Part shown: positions 1-10,800 of the stretch, piece after piece | How the letters are laid out: each line of letters begins with the position of its first letter | Position numbering within the stretch: position 1 is the first letter of the stretch | Origin: Takifugu bimaculatus | Lineage: Eukaryota; Chordata; Actinopteri; Tetraodontiformes; Tetraodontidae | DNA: 64,000 nt | Direction of reading: 5' to 3' | Assembly (NCBI GenBank): GCA_004026145.2 | Contig: CP034975.1 | Location: forward strand, 25,565,361-25,629,360 | The notes under the pieces: generated by a model | What the model was told of the DNA's origin: nothing | The model's database searches: none | Seen by the model: the letters and a program-made list of their open reading frames with translations, nothing else | Made by a program: the position numbers and the translations under genes

Positions 1-417
1 AACACAAACACAGGTTACGCTAGTGGTGCATTCAAGTGTTTGCTGTCCTGGACAGTGTTGCATAGAACAGAAATAACACACATAACACACGTAAGTCACA
101 CAACTGCAGAAAATCTGGATTGCCAGTTAGTCGACGCATATGAAGTGACATTAAAAAGGAATTAGGGAGGGATTAATGACATGATTAATTAAAGCTGTAT
201 TACCTGTTTTTATCGGGGGATATAGATATTAGTTATTTCAGCGGTAACACTGGGAGCTTGTTGGCTCACAGGACAGGACAATATATTTTTGTAAGGTTAA
301 AGGCTGTGAAATCTGAGTTCTGTTTTCTCCTCTCTGCTAGAAATAGTGATATTAGTGTATTTTAAAAATGTTAGTTAAGAAATGCCTCTTAGTTTACCTA
401 ATTTGGGTACGACTCAC

Positions 418-2769
418 CTACTGTCAGAGATGCTACTCACTCTCACGGTCTCAGTAGAGGAGACAGTCTTTTGGCTGTGAAAAATATATCTTATTATAGC
501 CCATAATTACTCACTCCCTGGAGTGACTGTTAAAGCTTGAATAGAAATGTCACCTGTCACTGGGTGAGAAATCCCCCTTGATAGAGGAAGGGATAAGTGT
601 CTGGTAAAGTTTGTCCTCCGCGCTACACAGAAATACAAACACAGGTGTATGATGAAGGTATTCTACTTATTATTATCTAATTATCTCTCAGTGGTTCTTT
701 CGGTTTGTGAGTAACCTGAGTATTATGGCCTGGATTAGAGTTTTATCAGCCATTTCATTTTAGACACTTTGTTTGCAAAGCATAAAATCAGCAATTTTAA
801 CCCTTTCATGCATATGGGTGAAGACGGGGTCCACCCCTGATAAGTACCCAGCTCATCCAGGGCCCTATATAAGCATTTGGGGGTTTGGTACCTTGCTCAA
901 GGGTACCGCGGCAGTGCTCTGATGGTGGCGCCGCCCCCTACTACCAGGACACGTTCCATGTTTTGTCCATACTTCCATGTTTTGAACCGAGAACCCTTCT
1001 GCTTTAGCTATATCAGGTAACCTAAATCAAGTGACCTCTTTTATGTTTAATGAATCAATTCTGGAGACTCATCAGTGGGGTGAAGGTAGTTTTACACAGG
1101 TGATACATGCATGTATCATTTATGATGGTAACCCATCTATCGGTCCATTGACATATTGTTGATGTAAAAATATGGTGCAATATTTCTACATTATTTGTTA
1201 AGTTCCAAATATTTTTACCCTTTGCTCGAGGATTTGACTCGTTCATTGAAGGTCTGGGTGGGAGAACCAATGACAGAGGATCTGTGGGGGAAAGAAGATT
1301 AACAAAGTGGCACCGACTCATTGTGTGATGAAGCGATGCGTTGCTTTCTCTACCTCAGGGTCTGGGTGGTGGTGGTGATGGTGGTCTCACTGGTTCCATT
1401 GTTGGTCACAGTTGTAGTTGTTGTGCTAAAAGAGGAAAACATCTTAAAACGGAGTTCTTAAATACTGTTTTTTCCTTTTCTGGTGACTGGCATGTGCACC
1501 TGGATCCGGGTTCATCCCTGCAGGTCCGGGTTGTGTAGCTGCACAATTAAAGAAATAAAAAACAAAGCAAATTAAACTTCTGTCTACTGACATCCTATCT
1601 CCTAGAAACAGTAAATGATGTTGCACCACTTCCACCAGTATGGAAATGTACCTTCTGGTGTAGGATGATCTGCCTGTGGGAGAGTCGCTTCAGAGGGAAT
1701 ATAAAATGTTTTAAGCCACATTTGCGGTCATGTCACTGAAGGCATCTTGACAGAACAGGACAAAAATTATGACTAAATAAATAATGTGCAAACCTGCTGC
1801 CCAGGTCGTCTTCGCTGGCACTGAATCTGATAAGACAACAGGCAAGATCAAGTTGTTCAGTCTGTCACTTTACCTCGATTTATATTTTCTATAAGATTCC
1901 CTGGAAGGTAATAAGAGTGCGGTAAGTCCAAATACCTCTTGGCGAGGGCCTGCACAGATGCGGAGCGTGTGGAAGTAGTAGTAGTGAAGGCGTCAGGCTC
2001 GGGACTGTAGGTGAAGATAAGCCATGCTAACAGTGAGACATCACCAAAACTGCATCTATTGTTCAGGCAAAGCTGAAAGATCTGTCTATACCTCAGAGTT
2101 TCATTCGATTTGTAGTGGCTTAAAACAGAAACCCCAAAGTTGTTGTCTCGGCTAGAGGAGCGGAACCATTAAAAGATTAATTTACTGAAAACTGAAGGGG
2201 AAATGACACAGTAAGTTGACAATGGAATGTGAAAAGAAAAAAATGTCATCAAAATTTGGGTGTGACTTGTGACTTGTGTCGCACCCAAATTCCCTAACTG
2301 AAATGTCTCCTGACACAAAACGAATACCACACAACATGTAGTTTAGCTTTGCAGGTACGTCAGTAGCCGCGTTGGCAGAACTTACTCTATGATTTCATTC
2401 TCATCCTCTGCTTTCTTGATCCAGCTGCTGTCACTCAGCAGAGAGTAGCTTTTGGCTGCAGACAGAGCAATGTGATCATCTCTGATCCAAACATGACACG
2501 ACATCCAAGCACAATAATCCATGTTGTTTTTCTCTATTTAGCTGACATAATTCATGGTATATTTATTAATTTTGTCTACATCAGCCTTGGGCTGTGTTTC
2601 AACTGTTGCCCTCCAACACTGTAAAACATCAACAGTAAGTGGCAGACTGACACTCTGCACACAGCAGCATGGAGGCTCTGTACAGTTAACATGGTGATAT
2701 TTGGCAAAAGGAAGATTTGCACGTGTAAAAATATATTTTGGTGTACTTACATGTTGAATACTTGCTCAT
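418..2769 (-). CDS. scel: Sciellin-like protein, N-terminal part (gene continues beyond base 1)
   Basis: Seven short coding exons on the minus strand join in frame: 2769-2751 (ATG at 2769), 2455-2386, 2004-1936, 1826-1794, 1425-1354, 622-554 and 474-418, giving about 129 residues. Each has AG and GT borders read on the minus strand. The protein opens MSKYSTSKSYSLLSDSSWIKK; the SWIKK motif near the start is a hallmark of sciellin. Later come a short RFSASEDDLGSR unit resembling the family's SSDDTLDR units, a Thr-rich stretch, and an EDKLYQTLIP segment. Sciellin is a cornified-envelope precursor with a C-terminal LIM domain, which would lie outside this window. The gene is divergent from mycbp2, as in human. 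From exon 3 on every resolved exon ends in phase 2, typical of exons that multiply as repeat units. I may have missed small exons. ZNF185, a relative, is the alternative. Confidence 0.72.
861..934 (+). repeat. Dispersed repeat fragment, copy 1
   Basis: This stretch contains the words TACCTTGCTCAAGGGTACC and GGCAGTGCTCTGA, which recur in fish introns. A second copy in the opposite orientation is present at 12225-12297 inside mycbp2 intron 2, where the reverse complement reads almost identically. I cannot assign it to a named transposon family. Confidence 0.55.
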
Positions 2770-3573
2770 GTTTTTAACCTGTGGAAGGGAAATAAGAATC
2801 ATTGAGATGATGAATTTGGTGGGTATTAACCACATGGTGGCACTGTGGACTGAGAGGTTTCACAATCCTGCACAGTGGAGGGAATCACGCTGCACATTCT
2901 TTCACCTTTAATTAGGCTGAAGTCACCTTTACACTGGATTAGTCGAGTAGCCTGAACTTCAGCTCAACTACAGACTCATCGCTTCAGCTGCAAACTGGTT
3001 TGTCTTGAACTGTACTGATGGGACACACCCACCATGAAAGACATTTTTTAAACACAAGGACCTGCTGCAGCCTGGAGCAACAGATTATCAGAAGAGCACA
3101 TTTTGCTGCTTGAAATGTAGCCGTGTCTGATTCCTGCTGTTGGCCCGAGTGATTCTTACACGCAGTGTTAGAAACGCAAAAAGCGTTAATGAATCCACAA
3201 ATATTGAAAATACACAGCCTAATAAAACAGTTCACGGTAAAATGATGTTGGTTACTCAATGGCCCACTCAAGGAAATCAGAGCTGAAGAGGAATGAAAGT
3301 GTTATATCTTATTACTGTTTGGGCTCTGCAGTTGTTTAAGTGTTAAACTTTAAATGTCCACAGTCGACCGGTCTTTCTTGAAGCTACGCAGTGCTTTAGC
3401 ACACTGTATGTATTAATAACAGTGTCACACAGTCTAGTTAACAGCATGTCTTGTGTCTCCAGGATCACCTGAGGACTAAGTATCCCACCTTGAAGTCAGA
3501 ACTCAGTAAAATGTGGCACCTTTTTCAAAAGGACACATAAAATCTTAAAGAAGTCAAAGGCTGACATACATAC

Positions 3574-3726
3574 CTGCAGAGACAGCTGCGACTCGCTGGG
3601 CAGAAAGGCTGTAAACTCCCACTGAGCTCTCTGTCCGTCCGCCTGCACTTTACATTCACATGTCTGTGTCACACCTCTGTCTTTTAACCTTGCCGGGAGA
3701 GATTCCAAGGCCACCCAAAGGTGTGG
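3574..3726 (-). other. scel: Probable noncoding first exon of scel
   Basis: On the minus strand this segment ends in a textbook donor (CAG then GTATGT at 3573). It lies 5' of the exon that carries the scel start codon, whose acceptor is at 2779-2780. Its far end is uncertain; a weak TTTAA-type box near 3740 suggests transcription starting close to 3710-3726. It also has an open frame of about 50 codons, so it might be coding in an alternative transcript, but I recognise no domain in it. Confidence 0.4.
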
Positions 3727-3729
3727 CTT

Positions 3730-4435
3730 CAGACAACAATTAAAGAATGTGTTCCTCTCTACTTAGACTTCCTTGGTTTTGACATCAGAAGTGTTAATGG
3801 TACGGTCGCCTCCAAATTATTGGCCAGGTTTTTTTTTTTTTTTTAAGGAGGGAGGAGTGCTGAAAGACCTGTAAGTTGACTTACGTCATAATGAACTAGA
3901 ATGGGTGTAGAGTGGGTGTACGAGGTTTCACTGGTGAGCCATTACTCTCGCAGGATCAGTGACAGTAGACTTTGCTCTGTGTGGATACATTGTAATAAAG
4001 GTATCGATTACCGGGCTTAGGTCAGAGAATCAGTGCCTAAATGCCAAAAAAATGCCTAAAAATTGATGGCGATTACTTACATTTGCGTGTTTAAATAACC
4101 TTTGAAAGGCCCCAGACACAATTGGTTTTTCCTACATACAGATGCCACATACACGGTTTATGTTATATTGATTTTTATATTCCACAATAGTGTTTTTTTT
4201 GTTAATTTCTTCTGTAATTTAAAAGCCAAACTGGCCTTTAGGACTACAGGCAAGATCATATAGCAGACATGGGTGTGACCACGATCATACAGAAGATTGA
4301 GCCGTCAGCCAGTGACAGTAGGAGAGTAACGCCGCCATACGGGGCGGCTGGAACCTTCTCAGAGCCTTTCACTTTTTTCACATTTTGTTATGTAACCGCC
4401 TCAAGTTAAATCAAATAACCTCAAATGTTCTCTAT
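3730..4435. other. Intergenic stretch without recognised gene
   Basis: Between the scel 5' end and the Tc1 remnant I see only a poly-T run near 3831-3844 and AT-rich sequence. No open frame here resembles a known protein and no exon with paired splice signals stands out. Confidence 0.5.
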
Positions 4436-4439
4436 TGTC

Positions 4440-5230
4440 TACAGACAATACTCCAGAATGGCAACGTAAAAACAGCATTACTGAACTGACACCAGTGGCT
4501 TCAGTCTTGACTCAGTATTTTGTTGAAATACCTGTGGCAGCAGTTGCAGCCTCCAGTCTTCTGAAGGCTTTAAACCTGAGGATTTGTGGATATTCTCTCA
4601 TTCTTCTCTGCGGATCGTTTCAAGGCCTCTCGGATGGGATGGAGGCCATTGGTGGACATTTTCAGATCCCTCCTGAGAGGTCAGATTGGGGGTCAGGTCA
4701 CCATCATGGCTGTCAGTCATCAACATTCACAGCCATCCCTGAGGAACTCCTGCCTCATCTCGGCTGGGTTTAGACTCAGTGTATCTTTGAAAGGTGGACA
4801 TTCAGCCCAATCTGTTTGGTTTCCTCTAAGTATGATGCTTAGAATCCAGTTTAAAGCTCGGAAAACAAGAATGAATTCCACATGAGCTTTTAGATGTCTC
4901 CCACTGGAGGGACACTTCTCCCTGCGAGGACACACTAAAAAGTCTCAGATGGTTGAGTGCTGCAGTGAAGGTTGACCTTCAGGAACCTTCTTCCATCTGC
5001 AGCTCAGCCAGAGTGACCTCTGGGTTCATGCTCACGTCTCGTACTGAGACCCTTTTCCCCTCAGATGGCTCAGGTTGGACACTCAGCTCTGACAAGAGTC
5101 CTGGTTGGTCCAAACTTCTCCCATTTCAGAATGATGGAGGCCACGGTGACCTTAGGAACCATCAGTGCTGCAGAAATGCTTTGTTGGCCTGGATCCAGTC
5201 CAGTCTCTGAGCTCTGGAGGAAGCTCAGAG
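4440..5230 (-). mobile_element. Decayed Tc1/mariner-type DNA transposon
   Basis: Read on the minus strand, fragments of a Tc1-like transposase appear in the right order. Around 5175-5080 the frame gives PKVTVASIILKWEKFGPTRT, the helix-turn-helix region of these enzymes. Around 4935-4850 it gives ARREKCP-like residues followed by GRHLKAHVEF, which match the segment before the catalytic domain. Near 4610-4490 is the typical 3' end, with the words GGAGGCTGCAACTGCTGCCA and TACTGAGT. Stops and frame changes interrupt it, so it encodes no working transposase. I could not find its terminal inverted repeats. Confidence 0.8.
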
Positions 5231-5286
5231 GTTTGTTTTATAATCTGATATTATCAGCTGTGAGACCTTACACAGACATATGTGTG

Positions 5287-5315
5287 TAGCAGTAGTAGTA
5301 GTAGTAGTAGTAGTA

Positions 5316-5388
<73 letters not shown>
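5287..5388 (+). repeat. Compound trinucleotide microsatellite (AGT)n(AAT)n
   Basis: About ten AGT units pass directly into more than twenty AAT/ATA units. It lies just outside the Tc1 remnant. It is probably length-polymorphic and could serve as a marker; no function is implied. Confidence 0.95.
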
Positions 5389-5399
5389 GCAAGAAGACT

Positions 5400-7280
5400 A
5401 TGAGAGACTCTAAGTACTGATCAGATATAGAAACAGTGGGAGCGTGAATTGACCCATCATGATGGAATGACTGGACTGGCAGCTCAAAACATATAACTTA
5501 TTAAATGATCTGCATAACCTGTTCTACTTTAGCAGAAACCAGATGTAAATGAGCAGGAAAGTCAACACAACAGCTTTGATGATTTGGATTCCAGATGTTT
5601 TATTAATATAGTTTTGGAACACAGACCAGACCAGTTCAGTTCTTCTAAGATTTGGGGACAGTTTCATTAACTTTGACTTACCAGACCAGCAGTTTTGACC
5701 TGATTACAGATCACTGCTGTAGAAAATACCTCAGAGTAAAAATAAAACAATAAAAATGATTAATTTCCAGGTCACTCTTTAAAGTAATAGCTCAAAAAAT
5801 GGATCAGTTTTTAGCCTCACTGAGGAAATTCACTCACACTGGATGTGAAGATTAAAAAAGAGGCTTTGCTGCCGCCACGTCCTCCCCTCAGACAAAAGAA
5901 ATACTTTACGTTGTAAAAGAAATCAGCATCATTGACACTGTGAGACGTAGTGTTGCACGTTAGCAGTATGCAGCATAAGCCGGACATGTTTGTAGTCACT
6001 GACGGATGCTGAGCAGAGGTAAATGTCGTGATATTCCTCCCTGGATATCTCAGCTCACCCTTCGTGATTCCTCGTGTTTGATAACACAGATATTTAGAAG
6101 CCTTAGTTGTTCTTCTATTTCCTAAAAGCTCCTATTCAGGGTTTAGATTAATTAGTCTGCTTTCTGTGCGTGAGGCGCCCAGAAAGGTGCCTTTCCTCCC
6201 GATTCCGTCTTAACCAGCTTGGCTGTCTTGCTCGTCACATCTTTTTCAAGGCCGGTGGTTTGCTTCCCGTCTCTACTGTCTTTAGCTGCCGATGCACAAC
6301 AGAGCCGAGACAAGCTGGGGTCAAATGAGCCACCTCTGGATGACGGTGCATCCTCTTGGACCAAACCACCCATTAGGCCCCTGAACAGAAAGCACAGATA
6401 TCCTGCAGCAGATGGATTTCAATAAAGGCCACGTCCTCGCTGATACCCCTTTTAGGACAGTCTCCCAAGTTAGTGATGCTCGGCGGGCTGTCATCACTGA
6501 TACATCCATCCCGTGAAGGCTTCCTGGGTTGCTATGAGAAGAGACGGCAGACCCACCCCTCTGTTGTCATTGGGCCATCGCACTGTTCCTCGGCCAATAA
6601 ATCACCGCTTAGGCTTGTGTATGTTGTATTTCCCTGCGCAGTCACATCCACACTCATGCATTTGTCTCCGTATATGCAAAAATGAAAGAGGGAGATGGTG
6701 AATTTGCTGCAGATGGGGGATGTGTTGCTGCTGCAGGTTCCACAGCATGCGTCAGTGACGGGCGCTTGTGCTGTTCGCACCACAGTGCGTCCACCTTTGC
6801 AATGTTTTGACTGCTGTCTCCCTCCCAGCGTGATCAGCTCTGCAGACTGCTCCTCCTACTCGCTTGTCCCTGACGGGGACTAAAAAAGTCTAAACATCAT
6901 TTTTATCACCGTCCATGTTTGGTTCCACTGAAGATGAAGGTGTAGCACAGTTCAACCAGTTCTTACTACACACCCTGATCATGGGGGACCTTTTTTAGCT
7001 TTGTAAATGCCTTCTGATCTGAAACATCTGTGCCTTTATTAACCAAAATGACTGGATCCATTGTGATAACTGGAGTTTTGGTTTGGCACATCATCACCAA
7101 GCAAACCTTGGCCCAAGATTGGGCTATTCCTTATAATCACAACGCTGTTTACATCCAAAACGAGGCAGGAATAGCTTCTATAAATCATGGCACCAAGCAG
7201 ATTAGAATGGGAGGTGTCTCCCAAACCTCTGTGAATCAAAGACCTTGGTGCAACCGTGCACGGCCTGCAAGCAAAAGATA
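5400..7280. other. Intergenic stretch upstream of mycbp2
   Basis: I see no exon or recognisable protein. GC content rises toward 6150-6860 and again after 7280, where the mycbp2 5' region begins. Distal regulatory elements may be present but cannot be named from sequence alone. Confidence 0.4.
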
Positions 7281-7317
7281 GATCCTGCGCTCTCATGTGC
7301 TGCTGTCATTTTTTTTT

Positions 7318-7344
<27 letters not shown>
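7318..7344 (+). repeat. CAG trinucleotide repeat (nine units) upstream of mycbp2
   Basis: Nine uninterrupted CAG units follow a T-rich tract. The tract plus CAG also has the form of a 3' splice site with many tandem AG options, so it could be an acceptor of a 5' UTR exon. That is inference; no matching upstream donor was identified. Confidence 0.9.
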
Positions 7345-7348
<4 letters not shown>

Positions 7349-7439
7349 GTCTAAAGCAGCACGGTATCCGCTCCAGTAAATCAATGACAGCATCGCCGGT
7401 TATAGTCGCATGAAGATATCCCGGCATGCCAGCGACGCA

Positions 7440-7857
7440 GCCCTCAGCCAGGGAGGGGAGCGAGGATGGAGCTAAGATGGCAGCCCGAGTAAGGGTGCTG
7501 CCTCTCTGGGGTCAAGCAGCATTCAAGGGACGGTTGTCTTCGATGCCCGACGCAGCGATGCCTGGAAATTAGTGCGTTGACGAGGAAGTTGTGATGGCTG
7601 GACGACACCTATTTTGTGGGGACAAGCACCGTTTCCAGGCTGCGGTAGGATCGCAGGAGCGAGCGCGGTAGCTGCACCACGGTTTTGCGCTCGTCACAAC
7701 CGAGGATCGCGGATGCTAATTGTGGGATTTGTTGCTGCAGGAAGTGGACAAAATACTGTGACGTGGAAAAATTGACGTGAAGCGGTTCGCATCTGATGGC
7801 TAGACACGGTCTAGCTGTGTTATTATTTGTGTGATTTATGCATTGTTCTCCAAAACG
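7440..7857 (+). promoter_or_regulatory. mycbp2: mycbp2 promoter-proximal region and 5' UTR
   Basis: GC-rich sequence with many CpG runs up to the start codon at 7858. AAGATGGCAGC at 7474-7484 fits the YY1 motif often found just downstream of TATA-less vertebrate start sites. Upstream ATGs at 7466 and 7477 open short frames that stop before the main start (the first stops at 7492, the second near 7570), so translation may be tempered by upstream ORFs if transcription begins above them. The transcription start itself is not visible. Confidence 0.5.
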
Positions 7858-10800
7858 ATGATGTGTGCTGCTGCTGCGGCAGCGCCGGCGGCCGCCGGTG
7901 GTGGAGGGATCCTGTCTTCCTCATCACCGTTGATGGGACTGGGAGTCAGGGTCGTTTCTGGAGCAGGAGCCGACCTTTCTACGATTGGTACTGGAATGGG
8001 TTCTTGCCCGACACCCGGAGCCCAGTCGGACTGTCGGACTCGGTACCAGCTTTTACTCTCAGGGCGAGCTTTGGCCGATAAATACAGACGGATTTACACC
8101 TCAGCTATTAATGATAAAGAGCAAGGGATAAATCAAGGAAGGTAAGTGTCAAACGTAGAATATAAAGATATTTCAGACGCCAGTCTATCATTTGTGAGGC
8201 CAAGTAAGCTGGCGACATAAGCGTTAACCCTCGCTTAGCTGCACGCTAGTTAACACCACCTACACCGATGTGGTGTATTGGCGATGTTTGAGCTACTCAG
8301 AATTGTGTCACACACCTAATTCGTCCGATTGCGACAGCAATTTACATTGCAATTGTTTTAAACCCCAATATTTCTATCCACATTTGTTGCAGGGTGCAAT
8401 GTATCATTTCGTTTTGACTTCCCTAGCTTATCTGAGTCAGCTAAGCTAACGCTGCGTTATTCCAACCTTGTGGGGATGGTTTACGTACTAGCTGTCTTTG
8501 ACAACGTGGTTAATGAAACATTGGCAAGAAATCAAAAATCCAAATCAGTATTCGCGTGTACTGTAATAACTCAAAAACTCATATGTGTTTAGCGGTATCC
8601 AGAGCAATATAATCCGCTAGCTGTCAGGACCGTTTCAATGTTTTGGGCAATTGCTTTTGCGTGTGCTTGCTAGATGCTAACTGACATACTGCTAGCAGCC
8701 CATAATGATCATGTATTTTATTTTCCGTTTTGTGATATTTAACAAGGCGCCAATTCTCGCCATAGAATCCGCCGCCAAACAGCTTGATCAGCACAATTAG
8801 TTGTGTTTTATATGGGTTTAGGCCCAGCGACGTCACTGTTTCGTTAGCTAGTCACTGACGTTGAGGGGCATCAGCCCATCCCCAGGTTCATCTAAAATCA
8901 GATTTGGTTCTTTTCCCCCCACTGCAAATGAAACCAAAAGGACATTTAAACACGTCGGGATATCGTTGCATTTCACCCTGGCACGTAAGCTTGGTGACTC
9001 GGGGGGGTTAAACTCCTTTGCTTTTCTGGCAAAACAGGGCAATGGAGTTACGTCACTCCGCCCAGGTTGTGGACTGAGCTGCAGCATCCGCCCCAACAAA
9101 TGACACTTTATTCCAGATTTACCGCTTCATATAGATCAATTCACGCTGAAATGCACTGGTGTTTATTAAGTTCTGTAGCGCCAGGCTCCTTTTGCAACCT
9201 GCACTCAAATTAAGACATAGGAGTGACACGGAGCGCCCTCAGGAGCACATTTGGGTGCTACTTTGGGATGGTGACAAGGTCTTAGCACATGTCAAATGCA
9301 ATCTAAATTAACCACATACAATCTAGTTATTTATAAGACCATTAGAAAAACAGCAGGTTGGCAGCAGAATCAGGACCCTCCCTCCCTATGTAGACAGTTT
9401 CATTTAACATGGGTCGGCGCCACCCTGTCACCTGTATTGGCAGCAGTCTCACCTTTGACCCCATCCCACGTAAGTTCCATTTGTCTCAAACTGCGGTGGC
9501 GTGCATTAAGAACTATTTTACTTTCACCTATGTTCATAACAATATCAAGCAATGGAGCAACTTGCACAGCCGTGGTGTTGACTGGTGATATGGGGTCAAT
9601 ATTTAAAAGATAATTTCTCAAATGAGGGTGGAGGAGGATGGCTGGCTCACGTCGTCTCCTTGACTTTCTTTGAAAACGAAAGAAAGTACCTTGAAATACG
9701 TGTTTTGCTGTAACCATCAGCGAAGCGTGCAGGGCATGGAAAAACTGAGTGTTGCTGTTTGCTTTCAGGGGAAAGAAGGCTTTGAGTAAGAAGAAGCTGA
9801 AAAGGCGACAGAAAGTCAAGTCAAAGGTCAAATCCCGAACAAAGGTGAGCAACGACACATTAGACCATTACACATAATGACTCCACGCAATTTAATTGCT
9901 TTTAAAACTGCTCTGATTGCAATTTCACTTTTTTTTTTTTTTTAACCAGGGGTAGGGCTGAATGTCATAAAACGGGATTGTCTAATTGCGTTGGCTACGC
10001 TCGCACCGGTCATGTGACAGCAGCTACTAGTAATCAGGTGAAAGCTGCTGTCTCCAAAAGGCTGAAATGGAGGCAGCTCTGTGGAAGAGAACTGTCCTTG
10101 TAAAATACTCCAGATACCAAAGAATAAAACCTTCCTATTCTGATCATTCTTTCTGGTCGGTGAAACCATTTTAATGCTAAATTCCTCTCAGGGTTACTAC
10201 AACATCAAAGATAAAGGTTCCTTTAGCTGCCTGTTGGCTGCTTTCGGCATGAAAGCTTCAATACTTTTTGTTATGTTATTTTAACAGTTCGCCGCGCTTT
10301 GACAATTGTAAACTACTAAACATTAAGCAGGAATAATGTACATATTCTTATTTAGCATCGAATAATTATGTCTGTATAATTTTATGATGAGCTGTATGTT
10401 GTGTAAAACCTTCCCTGGGTTTGAAGAGATTCCTTTTAAAATTCTAATAGTTATTTCCCCTTTCTTTAACTTGCCTTTAGCCTCTTCAGTCAGTAATTCC
10501 TTAAGTCTGATGATAAAAATGTATATGTATTATTATGTTTATTATTTATTAGTCTGCATTCAAGAAGGCCAAAGTGGAATGGCACTTATTTTTTATATCT
10601 ATATTTTTGCAAATGTCTTTTTAAATAAATAACCTGTAACCCACACAGCTGCGTCGCAGCTGATAATAAGAGGATGAAAAGCAAACACGAGGTCACAGAC
10701 TGGACCGGTCAGTGGGGCTGAGCTCCAGAGATCCTGTGTGCAGGTCCAGAAGGTCCACTGTCCCTGCTGGACCAGTCTGAGCTTTTAGTGTCCAGATGGA

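Noticed and set aside
5287..5388. CRISPR-like array
   Set aside because: It is a simple triplet microsatellite with no spacers; the organism is a vertebrate.
9400..9858. 152-codon minus-strand open frame over mycbp2 exon 2
   Set aside because: It is antisense to a conserved exon, has no family resemblance and no supporting splice or start signals.
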